Source: JBQLZO01 sp052168315 | Lineage (GTDB): Bacteria; Planctomycetota; Phycisphaerae; Phycisphaerales; UBA1924 | DNA length: 64,000 nucleotides | Assembly (NCBI GenBank): GCA_052168315.1 | Contig: JBQLZO010000042.1 | Location: 116,362 to 180,361, forward strand | Direction: 5' to 3' | Notes under the pieces: model-generated | The model's database searches: none | What the model was told of the DNA's origin: nothing | The model's input: the letters and a program-made list of their open reading frames with translations, nothing else | Part shown: positions 44,064-52,587 of the stretch, in pieces | Numbering within the stretch: position 1 is the stretch's first letter | Layout: every line of letters begins with the position of its first letter | Position numbers and translations under genes: made by a program

Positions 44064-44915
44064 ATGACAGCGCGATTTGCAATCGTCGCGGCCCTCTTCG
44101 CGCTGCCCGCCGCCTGTGCGGACAACCCGTCCGAAGATGTGGCCGATGTCGCCTGCGGCCTGACCGAGAGCCAGCAGGGCGGTTTCGTCGAGATCGCCGC
44201 CGGGTCCTTCGAAAAGGGCCGTGATACGCTCTATCCCGAAGAAGGTACACCGACGCGGCTCGCGGTCGACGGGTTCGCCATCCAGATTCACGAAGTCACC
44301 AACGACCAGTTCGCCGCCTTTGTCGAAGCGACCGGCCATGTCACCGATGCGGAGCGCGGCGGATCTGCGCTGTTCGACGGCGATGGCTGGCGGCTGGCGG
44401 AAGACGCGACCTGGCGAACGCCCGAAGGCGCGGGATCGACGATCGCGGGACGCGGCGGCCATCCGGTCGTCCATGTCAGCCATGCCGATGCCCAGGCCTA
44501 TGCGGAATGGGCCGGCGGGCGCCTGCCCAGCGAAGTCGAATGGGAATATGCGGCCGCCCAGGGCTTGCGAGACCCCGACGACCCCTTTTCCGGCGCCATC
44601 GACGATGCGGGGCAGCCGATCGCCAATGTCTGGCAGGGCATCTTCCCCTATCAGAATACCGGCACGGACGGTTTCCTGGCGACGGCCGCCGCGGGCTGCT
44701 TTCCCCGGAGCGAGGCCGGGCTCTACGACATGATCGGCAATGTCTGGGAATGGACCGACACACCGTTCGGCCCGGGGCGCCATACCATCAAGGGCGGCTC
44801 CCATCTGTGCGCGGAAAATTACTGCCGCCGCTATCGTCCCGCTTCGCGCCAGCCGCAGGAAAGCGATTTCTCCGCAAGCCATATCGGCTTCCGGATCGTC
44901 CGCGATCCCGAATAG
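44064..44915 (+). CDS. Formylglycine-generating-enzyme-like (SUMF1) exported protein
   Basis: The 283-residue protein has a signal peptide with a possible lipobox (LPAAC, Cys18; Pro at -3 is unusual). The SUMF1 domain includes IHEVTNDQFAAFVEATG, HPVVHVSHADAQAYAEWAGGRLPSEVEWEYAA, LYDMIGNVWEWTD, and KGGSHLCAENYCRRYRPASR. The last matches the active-site pair of true formylglycine-generating enzymes: both cysteines (249 and 254) are present, unlike many non-catalytic relatives. No sulfatase gene is in the window. ATG 44064 is preferred; 44052 has its Shine-Dalgarno too close. Confidence 0.85.
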   Translation: MTARFAIVAALFALPAACADNPSEDVADVACGLTESQQGGFVEIAAGSFEKGRDTLYPEEGTPTRLAVDGFAIQIHEVTNDQFAAFVEATGHVTDAERGGSALFDGDGWRLAEDATWRTPEGAGSTIAGRGGHPVVHVSHADAQAYAEWAGGRLPSEVEWEYAAAQGLRDPDDPFSGAIDDAGQPIANVWQGIFPYQNTGTDGFLATAAAGCFPRSEAGLYDMIGNVWEWTDTPFGPGRHTIKGGSHLCAENYCRRYRPASRQPQESDFSASHIGFRIVRDPE

Positions 44916-45024
44916 GGTGTCGGTAACGGAGACTGGCGGAGCGGGCGTCCAGCCATGACATCTTTCCGCGCTTTCGTTCTTTCGGGAACAAGGGCCCTGC
45001 CTGTATTCCCGGCTGCAAATATGC

Positions 45025-45112
45025 TTCAACGGTTGAATAATCGGCAAAACGGGTGAACAAATTGTCCCGGATGCTCGAGTGGCAGGGTGCGAGATACGCC
45101 GTTGAATAATCG
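45025..45112. promoter_or_regulatory. Direct repeats and palindrome upstream of DUF2194 gene
   Basis: GTTGAATAATCG occurs at 45031-45042 and again at 45101-45112, an exact 12-bp direct repeat 70 bp apart. The first copy is embedded in the palindrome TTCAAC-G-GTTGAA (45025-45037). They lie in the 44,916-45,258 gap, which has no supported gene, upstream of the DUF2194 gene. Confidence 0.5.
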
Positions 45113-45258
45113 ACTGACATCGCTTCGCCGGAATCTCGGAGCCCCTTAGGTCAAGGCCGGCCTTCAAGCACATGGTAGCCGGTTCATAGAGACAGGAGCG
45201 TCAATCCATCGATCGCGAGCCAGGATCTGACCAGGATTGCCACGCCCAGCGGGTCCTG

Positions 45259-47055
45259 TTGGCGTACAATTCCGAAGAACGGCCGACACAGTCGTTGGTC
45301 GAAAATGCACGCATGGCGTTGGGCGATGCGCGGCTCGACTACGAGCTCCACGATCTCTGCGGCGCGCTTCGGTTGCCGGATCTCAGCCGCTTCACCTGCG
45401 TGCTGTTTTGTGCGGAAAATCTTGGCCGTCTCGGCGGTCAGGACCGGTCCGATCTGACGGCCTATGTCGACCTCGGCGGCGGCCTGGTTGTTCTGCGCCG
45501 CGCCTGGCATGCCGAGCTTGCGCATTTGGCGGGGATAGAGCCATCCGACACCAAGCCGAAAATTCTCAAATCGTCCGATGCAAGTGGGGGACTCGCCTTC
45601 ATTTCGGACACGTTTCCGACGTTTCATGGGTGCAGGCAGACTGCGGAGCAGATTGCCGGCCATGCGCCGCTCGATATCAGGCCGGGCAAAGACGCCCGTA
45701 TCTTTGCGACGAACGAACAAGGCTTTCCGGTCGGTTGGTTGAACCGTCACGGTTCGGGGCGGGTGATCTACTGGAACTCGGCGCTTCTTAACAGAAAGCG
45801 CATGCGGGGAATGATCGTGCAGTCCGTCGCGGCGGCCCAGCAAGTGAGCGTTCTTCCGATAGCCAATGTCGCCGTCATCCAGATCGATGACTTTCCCGCG
45901 CCGCTTTGGCACGCGGACATGGCGCCGGCCGGCAAAGACTTTTCCGATCTGGATCCGGCTGGATTCTATACGCGGATTTGGCATTCCGACATGCTGGATC
46001 TGGCGGCGCGGCACGGCCTGACCTACACCTACTTTCCGACATTCAACTATAACGACACGACCGCTCCGCCATTCCCGTTCGAGGAATGGACGCATCAGAC
46101 GGTCGCCGTCGACGGCGGGGAGCAGCCGGCCTGCATTTTCAATGCGCGCGTCGCGACCGCGTCGGGAGAACTGGGCCTGCACGGGTATAACCACATGCCG
46201 CTCGCCGCCGACGTGTGGACGTCCCCGCAAGCGATGGTCGGTGCCCTTCGGGAAGTCGCGGCTCGCTGGACAGAAGATACCCGGGCCCCGCTACCGACGT
46301 CATATGTGCCGCCGAACAACGAATATGACGAGGAAGGCATCGCCGCACTCTCGAACGCCTTTCCGAGCCTCACGGTCGTGAGCGGCTGCTATCTGGGCGG
46401 CGATCCCGAGAGAGGCGGAAGGAGGGAGTTTGGACGGGAACCGTGGAACCCGAACCTGTTCTGTATCCCCCGGGCGACCTCCGGATACGAATTCGCGGGC
46501 GACATGAAGTTCGATGCGCTTTCGCAGCTCGGAACGTCGGGCATCTGGACGCATTTCGTCCATGCCGACGACGTCTTCGACCAGCCCCCCAGCGACGAAG
46601 CCGATCCGTATTGCCGCAATCCGCATCGCCGCCCATGGCGCACGTCGGAAGGAAAGCGCGGCCTGCTGGACGAGTTCGAGTCCTGGATCGGCGACTTTCG
46701 CAGCCGGCTCCCGTGGCTGAGGTTCGTATCCACGCGCGATGCGCATGCTCTGATCGAGGACTATCTGCAGAGCAGCGCCAAGATTGCGATAAACCGATCT
46801 CATGCGACCATCCAAACCTCTCCCGGATCCCATTTCCAGGTCCGTCTCAATGACGCGAGACGGGTCGGGACGAAGGACATCTCGGGGGCAACGGTTCTGA
46901 GCGTCGAGCGCGCCGACGGCAGCGCGATCTACACGCTGTCGGCCGACACTTCGACGGTGATCGTGCCGTTCGAAGCGAACCGTCGGCTAGCCAGAATATT
47001 GTCCTCGGCGCGAAAGGCCTGGAACGGCCTTGCCGCCTCCGCGGTTTCCCGCTGA
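45259..47055 (+). CDS. DUF2194 protein (polysaccharide-deacetylase-like)
   Basis: About 598 residues. It begins with a Rossmann-like region (VLLAYNSEERPTQSLVENARM and LHDLCGALRLPDL), then a NodB-like region with VIQIDDFPAPLW (metal Asp) and LGLHGYNHMPLA (HxxxH). The likely activity is removal of acetyl groups from, or hydrolysis of, an exopolysaccharide; it lacks a signal peptide. The start is uncertain: TTG 45259 is the first ordinary start, but LL of RVLLAYNSE begins two codons earlier; the frame is open to a TAG at 45187. AGGAG at 45194 has no start codon at the right distance except ATC at 45208. It converges on a glycosyltransferase gene. Confidence 0.7.
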   Translation: MAYNSEERPTQSLVENARMALGDARLDYELHDLCGALRLPDLSRFTCVLFCAENLGRLGGQDRSDLTAYVDLGGGLVVLRRAWHAELAHLAGIEPSDTKPKILKSSDASGGLAFISDTFPTFHGCRQTAEQIAGHAPLDIRPGKDARIFATNEQGFPVGWLNRHGSGRVIYWNSALLNRKRMRGMIVQSVAAAQQVSVLPIANVAVIQIDDFPAPLWHADMAPAGKDFSDLDPAGFYTRIWHSDMLDLAARHGLTYTYFPTFNYNDTTAPPFPFEEWTHQTVAVDGGEQPACIFNARVATASGELGLHGYNHMPLAADVWTSPQAMVGALREVAARWTEDTRAPLPTSYVPPNNEYDEEGIAALSNAFPSLTVVSGCYLGGDPERGGRREFGREPWNPNLFCIPRATSGYEFAGDMKFDALSQLGTSGIWTHFVHADDVFDQPPSDEADPYCRNPHRRPWRTSEGKRGLLDEFESWIGDFRSRLPWLRFVSTRDAHALIEDYLQSSAKIAINRSHATIQTSPGSHFQVRLNDARRVGTKDISGATVLSVERADGSAIYTLSADTSTVIVPFEANRRLARILSSARKAWNGLAASAVSR

Positions 47056-47183
47056 CGGGTTGTTTCGCACGACCAAGTTCGCGACCCGGCACGCCAGCGG
47101 TTTTGGCGCCCTCATCCTCGCCCGAGGCCGGGGCGCGACGCCTTCCACGCCGGAGGCAGGACGGCGGCCGACAGTCGGACGAA

Positions 47184-49244
47184 CTAGAATCCCAGCAACG
47201 GGCTCAATTTTCGGACCATATGATCAATTCCGAAATTGTCGCGGGAATGCTGCATGGCGATCTTGCCGGCGTTCCGAACCCATCTCCGATCGGCCATTCT
47301 CGAAACAACGGTCGTCGCGAGCGCCCCGACCTGCTGCTGCGGCGTTACCTGGCCCGAACGGCCGTCGACAATGGCTTCCGACACTCCGCCGACATCAAAG
47401 GCGAAGACCGGAACACCATATGCTTGAGCTTCCACGATCGCGTTCGGTAGGGCCTCGCTTTTCGAGGTCAGCATGAATGCGTCGAACAGGGCAAAATGCG
47501 GCGGGGCATTCTTGATACTGCCCGGAAGGCTGAAATGCGACTGAAGCCCCGACCGGGCGATCTCGGTTTCGACCTTCTCCTTGAGGGGGCCGTCCCCGAA
47601 TATGACGAAATGTGCGTTGGGTTGATACGGGAGGATCGAGCGCGCCGCTTCGATCCAGAGCATCGGCTGCTTGATCTGGTCGAACCGAAAGGCCGAACCG
47701 ATGATCAGCGGCGACCTCGGTATGCGGTACGAGGCGCGCGCTCTGGCGGCCTGAAAATGCGTGAGCTTGCTTGGAAACTCCATTCCGTTCCGGACAACCG
47801 CGATGGTCCGCAAGGGGATGTTCGCCCATGTCGCATAGTCTCTTGCCGCTGCCTCACAGCAGGTTACCAGCTTCGTCTGCCGATGGCGCAGCAAGAAGTG
47901 ATACGCCTCTCTCCAACCGCTCGTTTCCGACGTCGTATCGCCCTGCGATGTCGGGGCCATGTTGTGGGTATGCAATACTATGTTGGGGACCTCGCAATGC
48001 AACGCGGCCAACCCACCGGCCAGGATGAGATGATCCAGCGAAAAATAGGCCGTAGAGTATCGGCCGTGGCGCAGAACATTGGCAATCGCCGTTGATCTCT
48101 GTCCAAGCGCGCCGGGCAAATAGGACAGAGGGACAGTGAGTTCGTGCGGCTTAGGCAGTTGGTAGATATTGCAGCCCAGATCGCTGATCAGATCCAGAAA
48201 ATGCCGTTGTCTCGGGGACGAGTACAGGTCGCAGATGAACAGGTCGCAGCTGTCCAGAGAGTGCGTTCTGACAATTTCCTTGAACAACAAGGCCAGAATC
48301 TTCTCGGCGCCGCCGGCAGCGAGGCTGCCCCCGAACAACGCAATCCTGTTAGTCGCGCCTTCGGAGATATTGCTGGCATATCGGGGGATGGATGCGAAAC
48401 ATATCTCCGGCACCGACAGTTCGCGGCCGGCACCCAAGGCTCTCTTGTAATAGCCGATCGTTTCGATCGCCAGCTGCGCCCGCGACCAATGCGGATCGTC
48501 GCAGTCCAGTTTTTCTAGCGCAAGTCTGAAGATGTCCTCATCGGCGCCAATCTTCCCATGTATGTGACAGACTTCCACCGCGAGCCGGAGCACCGCCGGA
48601 TAGAATATTTCGTCGTTGCGGATCAGGCCGGCAATGATGGGGCGCGCTTTGTCGAAACGTTCAAAATAACGATATGTATATGCTTCGACCAGGGCCCATG
48701 CGGCACATGATCTGAGATAGGCAAGCAGTTCGAGCGCATCGGAAATTTTTTCCGGCCGCGCGCAATCCAGATGGGCTCTCGCCAGATTCAGGACGTGATA
48801 ATGGGATTTCCAATCGTCACTGTAGCAGAATTCGATCGTTCTCCGCGTGCGTTTGTCGAGATTGCGCTTTGTCGACAATTGTTCCTGCGCAATCGAAAAC
48901 ACGATCTTGTTGATGGTGTCGGCTTGCCCGAAATGGGCATGATAAAGTCGGGCGAAGGCTATGGAGAATTTTCTTTTGCCCAAATAGAATTTGCAAAGGG
49001 CGTATCGACGGTAGTCATGGGGCTTCCTGTCTTGCGCCACGCAAAACCGCCTGAGGCATTTCGCGGCCTTTTGGTATTTTCCCTTCCTGAAATATGTATC
49101 GGCCAGGCGTCTCCAGAAGTGCGCGTTACCTGGTTCTCGATCCAGAATTTCCCGAAGCAGTGCGATGGAGAGACGCGAGCCCGGCTGTGCGTAATTGTTG
49201 TAGATGTCCTTCAGGTCGCCGGTTGCAAAATCGTGCATGCTCAT
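47184..49244 (-). CDS. TPR-containing family 4 glycosyltransferase
   Basis: The 686-residue protein has two parts. Residues about 1-260 are TPR-like helices (SRLSIALLREILDREPGNAHFWRRLADTYFRKGKYQKAAKCL). Residues about 310-686 are a GT-B fold: GGSLAAGGAEKILALLF, HTHNMAPTSQGD, VVRNGMEF, GSAFRFDQIKQP and SEALPNAIVEAQAYGVPVFAFDVGG with the donor-binding E-x7-E. It uses a nucleotide sugar; the acceptor is unknown. I start at ATG 49244, since the longer frame to 49433 is Pro/Arg-rich. Its end faces the DUF2194 gene 128 bases away, suggesting both act on one polysaccharide. Confidence 0.85.
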   Translation of the reverse strand: MSMHDFATGDLKDIYNNYAQPGSRLSIALLREILDREPGNAHFWRRLADTYFRKGKYQKAAKCLRRFCVAQDRKPHDYRRYALCKFYLGKRKFSIAFARLYHAHFGQADTINKIVFSIAQEQLSTKRNLDKRTRRTIEFCYSDDWKSHYHVLNLARAHLDCARPEKISDALELLAYLRSCAAWALVEAYTYRYFERFDKARPIIAGLIRNDEIFYPAVLRLAVEVCHIHGKIGADEDIFRLALEKLDCDDPHWSRAQLAIETIGYYKRALGAGRELSVPEICFASIPRYASNISEGATNRIALFGGSLAAGGAEKILALLFKEIVRTHSLDSCDLFICDLYSSPRQRHFLDLISDLGCNIYQLPKPHELTVPLSYLPGALGQRSTAIANVLRHGRYSTAYFSLDHLILAGGLAALHCEVPNIVLHTHNMAPTSQGDTTSETSGWREAYHFLLRHRQTKLVTCCEAAARDYATWANIPLRTIAVVRNGMEFPSKLTHFQAARARASYRIPRSPLIIGSAFRFDQIKQPMLWIEAARSILPYQPNAHFVIFGDGPLKEKVETEIARSGLQSHFSLPGSIKNAPPHFALFDAFMLTSKSEALPNAIVEAQAYGVPVFAFDVGGVSEAIVDGRSGQVTPQQQVGALATTVVSRMADRRWVRNAGKIAMQHSRDNFGIDHMVRKLSPLLGF

Positions 49245-49909
49245 CGGGCGGAATCCGGCGTCGGGATTGCTTTGGCCGGAAAGGCTTGGCCGTCGACGCC
49301 GCAACGGCGGGAACGGCATTGCACGCTGTACGGACCGATGTCTCTCCCGTGCAGGGGGCGGGACAGGCCCGACAATTCGCGATACGGCTCGCGGGCGATC
49401 GGGCCGCGGCTCCACGGCGACAAGCTTTCGCATGCGTCAGATGGCGCACCCATTGTGCCAGTGTGCATCTGCATCAGCAATTTCCCCGCTCGGACAAAAA
49501 ATGCCCGCTGAAGGGAATCGCGCAGGAATCGGGATAAACGGATCAGGCGAGCAAATTTTTTCTTCAGGCGCGCCTCTCAGCAGCTTCGCAGCGCCTCGAG
49601 CATCGGTTCCGGATTATTGGCGCGGTTTGCGATCGGCAGCTCGGCCGTGTGTTCGTCGCCGCGCAGGATCGGCCTTTGCGCGTTCGAAAATGTCGCCGGA
49701 AAACAGCGCGCTATCCGTCATCACTGTGAGAATCCGGCCGAGCATAGACCGGATATCGCGCCGTTCGGGCAGTGCGCCGTATCGGCGCGCGCATCGCTTG
49801 AACCGCGGTTCGAGTTTTTCCGGTATCCGTGCGGCAAGGATCGGGGAGAGCGGTTCGATGGAATCGCTCTCCCCATCCCGACGCAGGGTCGCGAGGCGCC
49901 GAGACTAAA
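49245..49909. other. 665-bp gap, possible gene remnant on the minus strand
   Basis: I see no intact gene. On the minus strand a frame is open from about 49,904 to a TAA at 49,614 with protein-like composition (ESDSIEPLSPILAARIPEKL and later RDIRSMLGRILTVMTDSALF) but no credible start, so it may be a degraded gene. A 10-bp hairpin lies at 49,843-49,874. Confidence 0.35.
49843..49874 (-). terminator. Possible terminator of the FecR-like gene
   Basis: GGGGAGAGCG (49843-49852) and CGCTCTCCCC (49865-49874) form a perfect 10-bp stem with a 12-base loop, 36 bases after the FecR-like stop. There is no T-run, so termination is only probable. Confidence 0.45.
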
Positions 49910-52576
49910 TCATTGAAACACGACGAGATGATTCAATCGATCGCGGATCTCGACCGGACTCATGTCCGCCAATCCTCCATCGATCACCATCTGGTTGAGC
50001 GCGCTGCCATCCCGCCACCGCGCCCAATCGACGCGCACGGCACTGGCGGTGGCACCGCTCGCGCCCGGCGTTCCGAATGCGGCGACGCCGTCGACGCGCT
50101 CGGCGAAATTCCGATCGCCGAATGTATAGCTGACACCGACATGGCTCGCGCCGTCGCCGGCGAGAAAGCCGCGGACGCCGGCATTGCATTGCGCGGTGCT
50201 GCATATGAAGCCGGTCCCGGTGACCGCCAGTTCGTTACTGGAGAAGGTCAGCGCGAAATCGCCGCTCGTCTCGATCGCCAGTCCGCCGTTTGACGGATCG
50301 GCCGACCCGCCGGGCGTTCCGAACGCATAGTCCACATTGTCGATACGCACCTCGAAATCGAGACCGACAGTCGGCGTTGCGCCGAAGGCGATTGCCAACG
50401 CCCCATTGAACGTGCCGACGTCAAGACTGCCGTCGCGGATCGTCGGCGCGGTTGCCCCCACCAGCTCATAGGTGACGGTTCCCGATGCCGGGAGATTGGT
50501 CGCCGGTGTGCCGCCGATAATATGCCAGCCCTGGGAACGGCTGAGTTCGAAGCCGTCCGTGTTGGCGAAGAAACGCCCGCCTGTCGTGCCGTCGGCCCAG
50601 CGGGTCCAGCCGATGATGTCGCCGACCGAGCCGGATTCGTTTTCCATCGCGCTCCCGATCGTCGGCCGTTCATTCTCGCGCGTGAAATCGTTGGTGGTCA
50701 CCACATAGGCGATCGGGGCGCCGCTGGCGCCGGAATAGGTGACGTCGTTGGACGTTCGGAGGTCGATGCCGATCTCGGTTGCCGAATAGGCGATAAACTG
50801 GTCCGAGCGCGCCGTGTCGGTCGGTCCGCCCGGATCGCCGTCGCCGGCGCGGAAGGCGGCGACGCCGTCGACCCAATTGCGGACGTCGTTCGAGCGGTCG
50901 TCGCGGATCGTGTAGGACAGCCCGAAATGGGTTCCGCCGTCGCCGGACAGGAAGCCGTTGAAGGCGAAGCGGCAATCGCCCTGGTTGCAGGCGGGGCCGC
51001 TATTGTCGGGCAGGTCGATACTTTCCTCCGCGGCGCGGCCGTCTGGGAATATCCGCAGGCTCGGCGCTGTCAGCCCCCCGTCCGACAACACGTCATAGGT
51101 AAAACCCGCGATCGTCACGTTCGCATCGAGCCCGAAGAAGGTGTCGCTTGTGCCGAAGGACACGGCGAGGTTTCCGTCGAACGTGCCGGGAGCGACGCTA
51201 TTGTCCCGCATCGTCGGGCTCGTACCGCCGATCAGCGCATAGGTGACGATGCCGTTGGCCGGACGGTTGGTGAAAGGCACGCCATAGATGAAATGATCGC
51301 CGCTATTCTCGTCGCGTGCGACCCCGCCTACGCGGGTGCCTCCGACGAGACGGGTCCATCCGAGAATGCCCTGATCGCCATCATCCTCGACTTCGTCGCG
51401 ATCCTCGAACCGCGTCTCGAAACCGCTGCGCGAACGATAGCCGACAAACTCACCATTCTCGATGATCAGCGACACATCCTGATTCAGCCCGTTCTCGGTG
51501 AGGATCGCATAGGCGATCGTGAGATCGGTACGATCGGGATCGGGCTTCACGCCATCGGTATCGCCGGGAGGCGGCGGCGGCGGCGGCGGTGGCGGTGGAG
51601 GTGGAGGCGGCGGTGGCGGTGGCGGAGGCGGAGGCGGCGGTGGCGGCGTTGCGGGAGTCGGGCCGGGCGGCGGAGGCGGCGGCGCCACGGTGACAGGGAT
51701 TCCGGCCACGTTGAACCCGGCAAGCCGCAGGATTTCCGTAAATTCGGCTGCCTGGCCGTCGGTGATGCCCGGCGGAAAACCATAGTCTTCCAGGCTGTTG
51801 ATCAGCGCCCGGATCTGGACGGCGGATAGCCCGGACGCCCCGGACAGTATCTGGTTTATGATCCCGATGACGGCCGCGGCATCGTAACCGCCGGTTTGCG
51901 ACCGCACATAGCTGAGCAACTGCGCGGGGGTCGTTGCCTGTTGCGGCGCCCCCGCCGGATTTTGGTTCAGCTGTATACCCGCAAACCCGACGCTCGTCGG
52001 CTGGGTGAACGCGGCATTGGACAGGAATTGGCCGGCGGCCTGGCGGCGGTTGCGAAAGCGCGTGTCGATGCCGTTGGGTTGCGCGCCCGCCGTCACCACC
52101 CGGTCCGGCGCGGCCGTGGCCGATGCGGTAAAGGCGCTGCCCTCTGCAAACCGGCGGTTCTGGCCGGCGCTTTCCAGGCGCGTGCCGCCGACCAGCGCAA
52201 AACCGCGCACCGAGCCATCGGGCCGCACCTGTATGTTGACGGAACTGTTTGTATCCAGATGCACCCGTGTTCCGTCGCCAGCGACGATCGGCAGACTCGA
52301 AGCGCTGGTCGAGCGCGCCGTGAAGGAACCCCGCGAGACTGTGAGCGAGCCATCTGCGCCGATACTGTATTCGGCCGGGCCGACAATGCTGACCACTGTG
52401 CCGTCGTCGAGACGCAACTGCGTCAGCCCTGCGGGCAGGTCCCGGTTTCCCGCCGGCACGCTGCCGGTAGCCTGGCCATCGGTCGAGAAGAGGATCGACG
52501 CGGCATCGGCGGGATAGGCGAACGCAATCGCGCTCGCGCATCCGAGCAGCAGCGGAATCTTGGTGCCTGTCATCAT
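49910..52576 (-). CDS. FecR-domain protein with poly-proline linker and tandem TbpB-like barrels
   Basis: The 888-residue exported protein is unusual. After a signal sequence (LLGCASAIAFAYPADAA; LLGC could also be a lipobox) comes a FecR-type domain (LDDGTVVSIVGPAEYSIGADGS; GDGTRVHLDTNSSVNIQ). A helical region follows, then a proline-rich linker at about 299-337. Two copies of a beta-barrel-like domain come next. The copies share TYALIGGTSPTMRDNSVAPG / TYELVGATAPTIRDGSLDVG and the endings FNGFLSGDGGTHFGLSYT / VRGFLAGDGASHVGVSYT, which recall TbpB/SLAM-substrate barrels. It lies 11 bases after a SLAM-like gene, so it is probably its cargo. Confidence 0.72.
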   Translation of the reverse strand: MMTGTKIPLLLGCASAIAFAYPADAASILFSTDGQATGSVPAGNRDLPAGLTQLRLDDGTVVSIVGPAEYSIGADGSLTVSRGSFTARSTSASSLPIVAGDGTRVHLDTNSSVNIQVRPDGSVRGFALVGGTRLESAGQNRRFAEGSAFTASATAAPDRVVTAGAQPNGIDTRFRNRRQAAGQFLSNAAFTQPTSVGFAGIQLNQNPAGAPQQATTPAQLLSYVRSQTGGYDAAAVIGIINQILSGASGLSAVQIRALINSLEDYGFPPGITDGQAAEFTEILRLAGFNVAGIPVTVAPPPPPPGPTPATPPPPPPPPPPPPPPPPPPPPPPPPPPPGDTDGVKPDPDRTDLTIAYAILTENGLNQDVSLIIENGEFVGYRSRSGFETRFEDRDEVEDDGDQGILGWTRLVGGTRVGGVARDENSGDHFIYGVPFTNRPANGIVTYALIGGTSPTMRDNSVAPGTFDGNLAVSFGTSDTFFGLDANVTIAGFTYDVLSDGGLTAPSLRIFPDGRAAEESIDLPDNSGPACNQGDCRFAFNGFLSGDGGTHFGLSYTIRDDRSNDVRNWVDGVAAFRAGDGDPGGPTDTARSDQFIAYSATEIGIDLRTSNDVTYSGASGAPIAYVVTTNDFTRENERPTIGSAMENESGSVGDIIGWTRWADGTTGGRFFANTDGFELSRSQGWHIIGGTPATNLPASGTVTYELVGATAPTIRDGSLDVGTFNGALAIAFGATPTVGLDFEVRIDNVDYAFGTPGGSADPSNGGLAIETSGDFALTFSSNELAVTGTGFICSTAQCNAGVRGFLAGDGASHVGVSYTFGDRNFAERVDGVAAFGTPGASGATASAVRVDWARWRDGSALNQMVIDGGLADMSPVEIRDRLNHLVVFQ
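51567..51648 (-). repeat. Low-complexity tract encoding poly-proline
   Basis: On the plus strand this is a GGN repeat (mostly GGC, GGT and GGA) over about 82 bases; in the coding strand it gives an unbroken run of about 27 prolines, with further short runs to about 51,680. The mixed codons (CCG, CCA, CCT) suggest selection on the protein, but slippage and length error are likely. Confidence 0.8.
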
Positions 52577-52587
52577 GGTCCTCCCGA

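Noticed and set aside
44960..45060. A 33-codon frame starting at ATG 44,955 (MTSFRAFVLSGTR)
   Set aside because: Too short, no Shine-Dalgarno of note and no recognisable motif; the region is better explained by regulatory repeats.
45184..46230. A 348-residue minus-strand frame across the DUF2194 gene
   Set aside because: It overlaps the better-supported DUF2194 gene; its composition is what an antisense frame of GC-rich coding DNA gives.
51519..51785. Poly-glycine protein on the plus strand
   Set aside because: It is the reverse complement of the proline codons and has no start context.
50522..51829. Long plus-strand frame opposite the FecR-like gene
   Set aside because: Gly-rich shadow of the poly-proline coding strand; no domain content.
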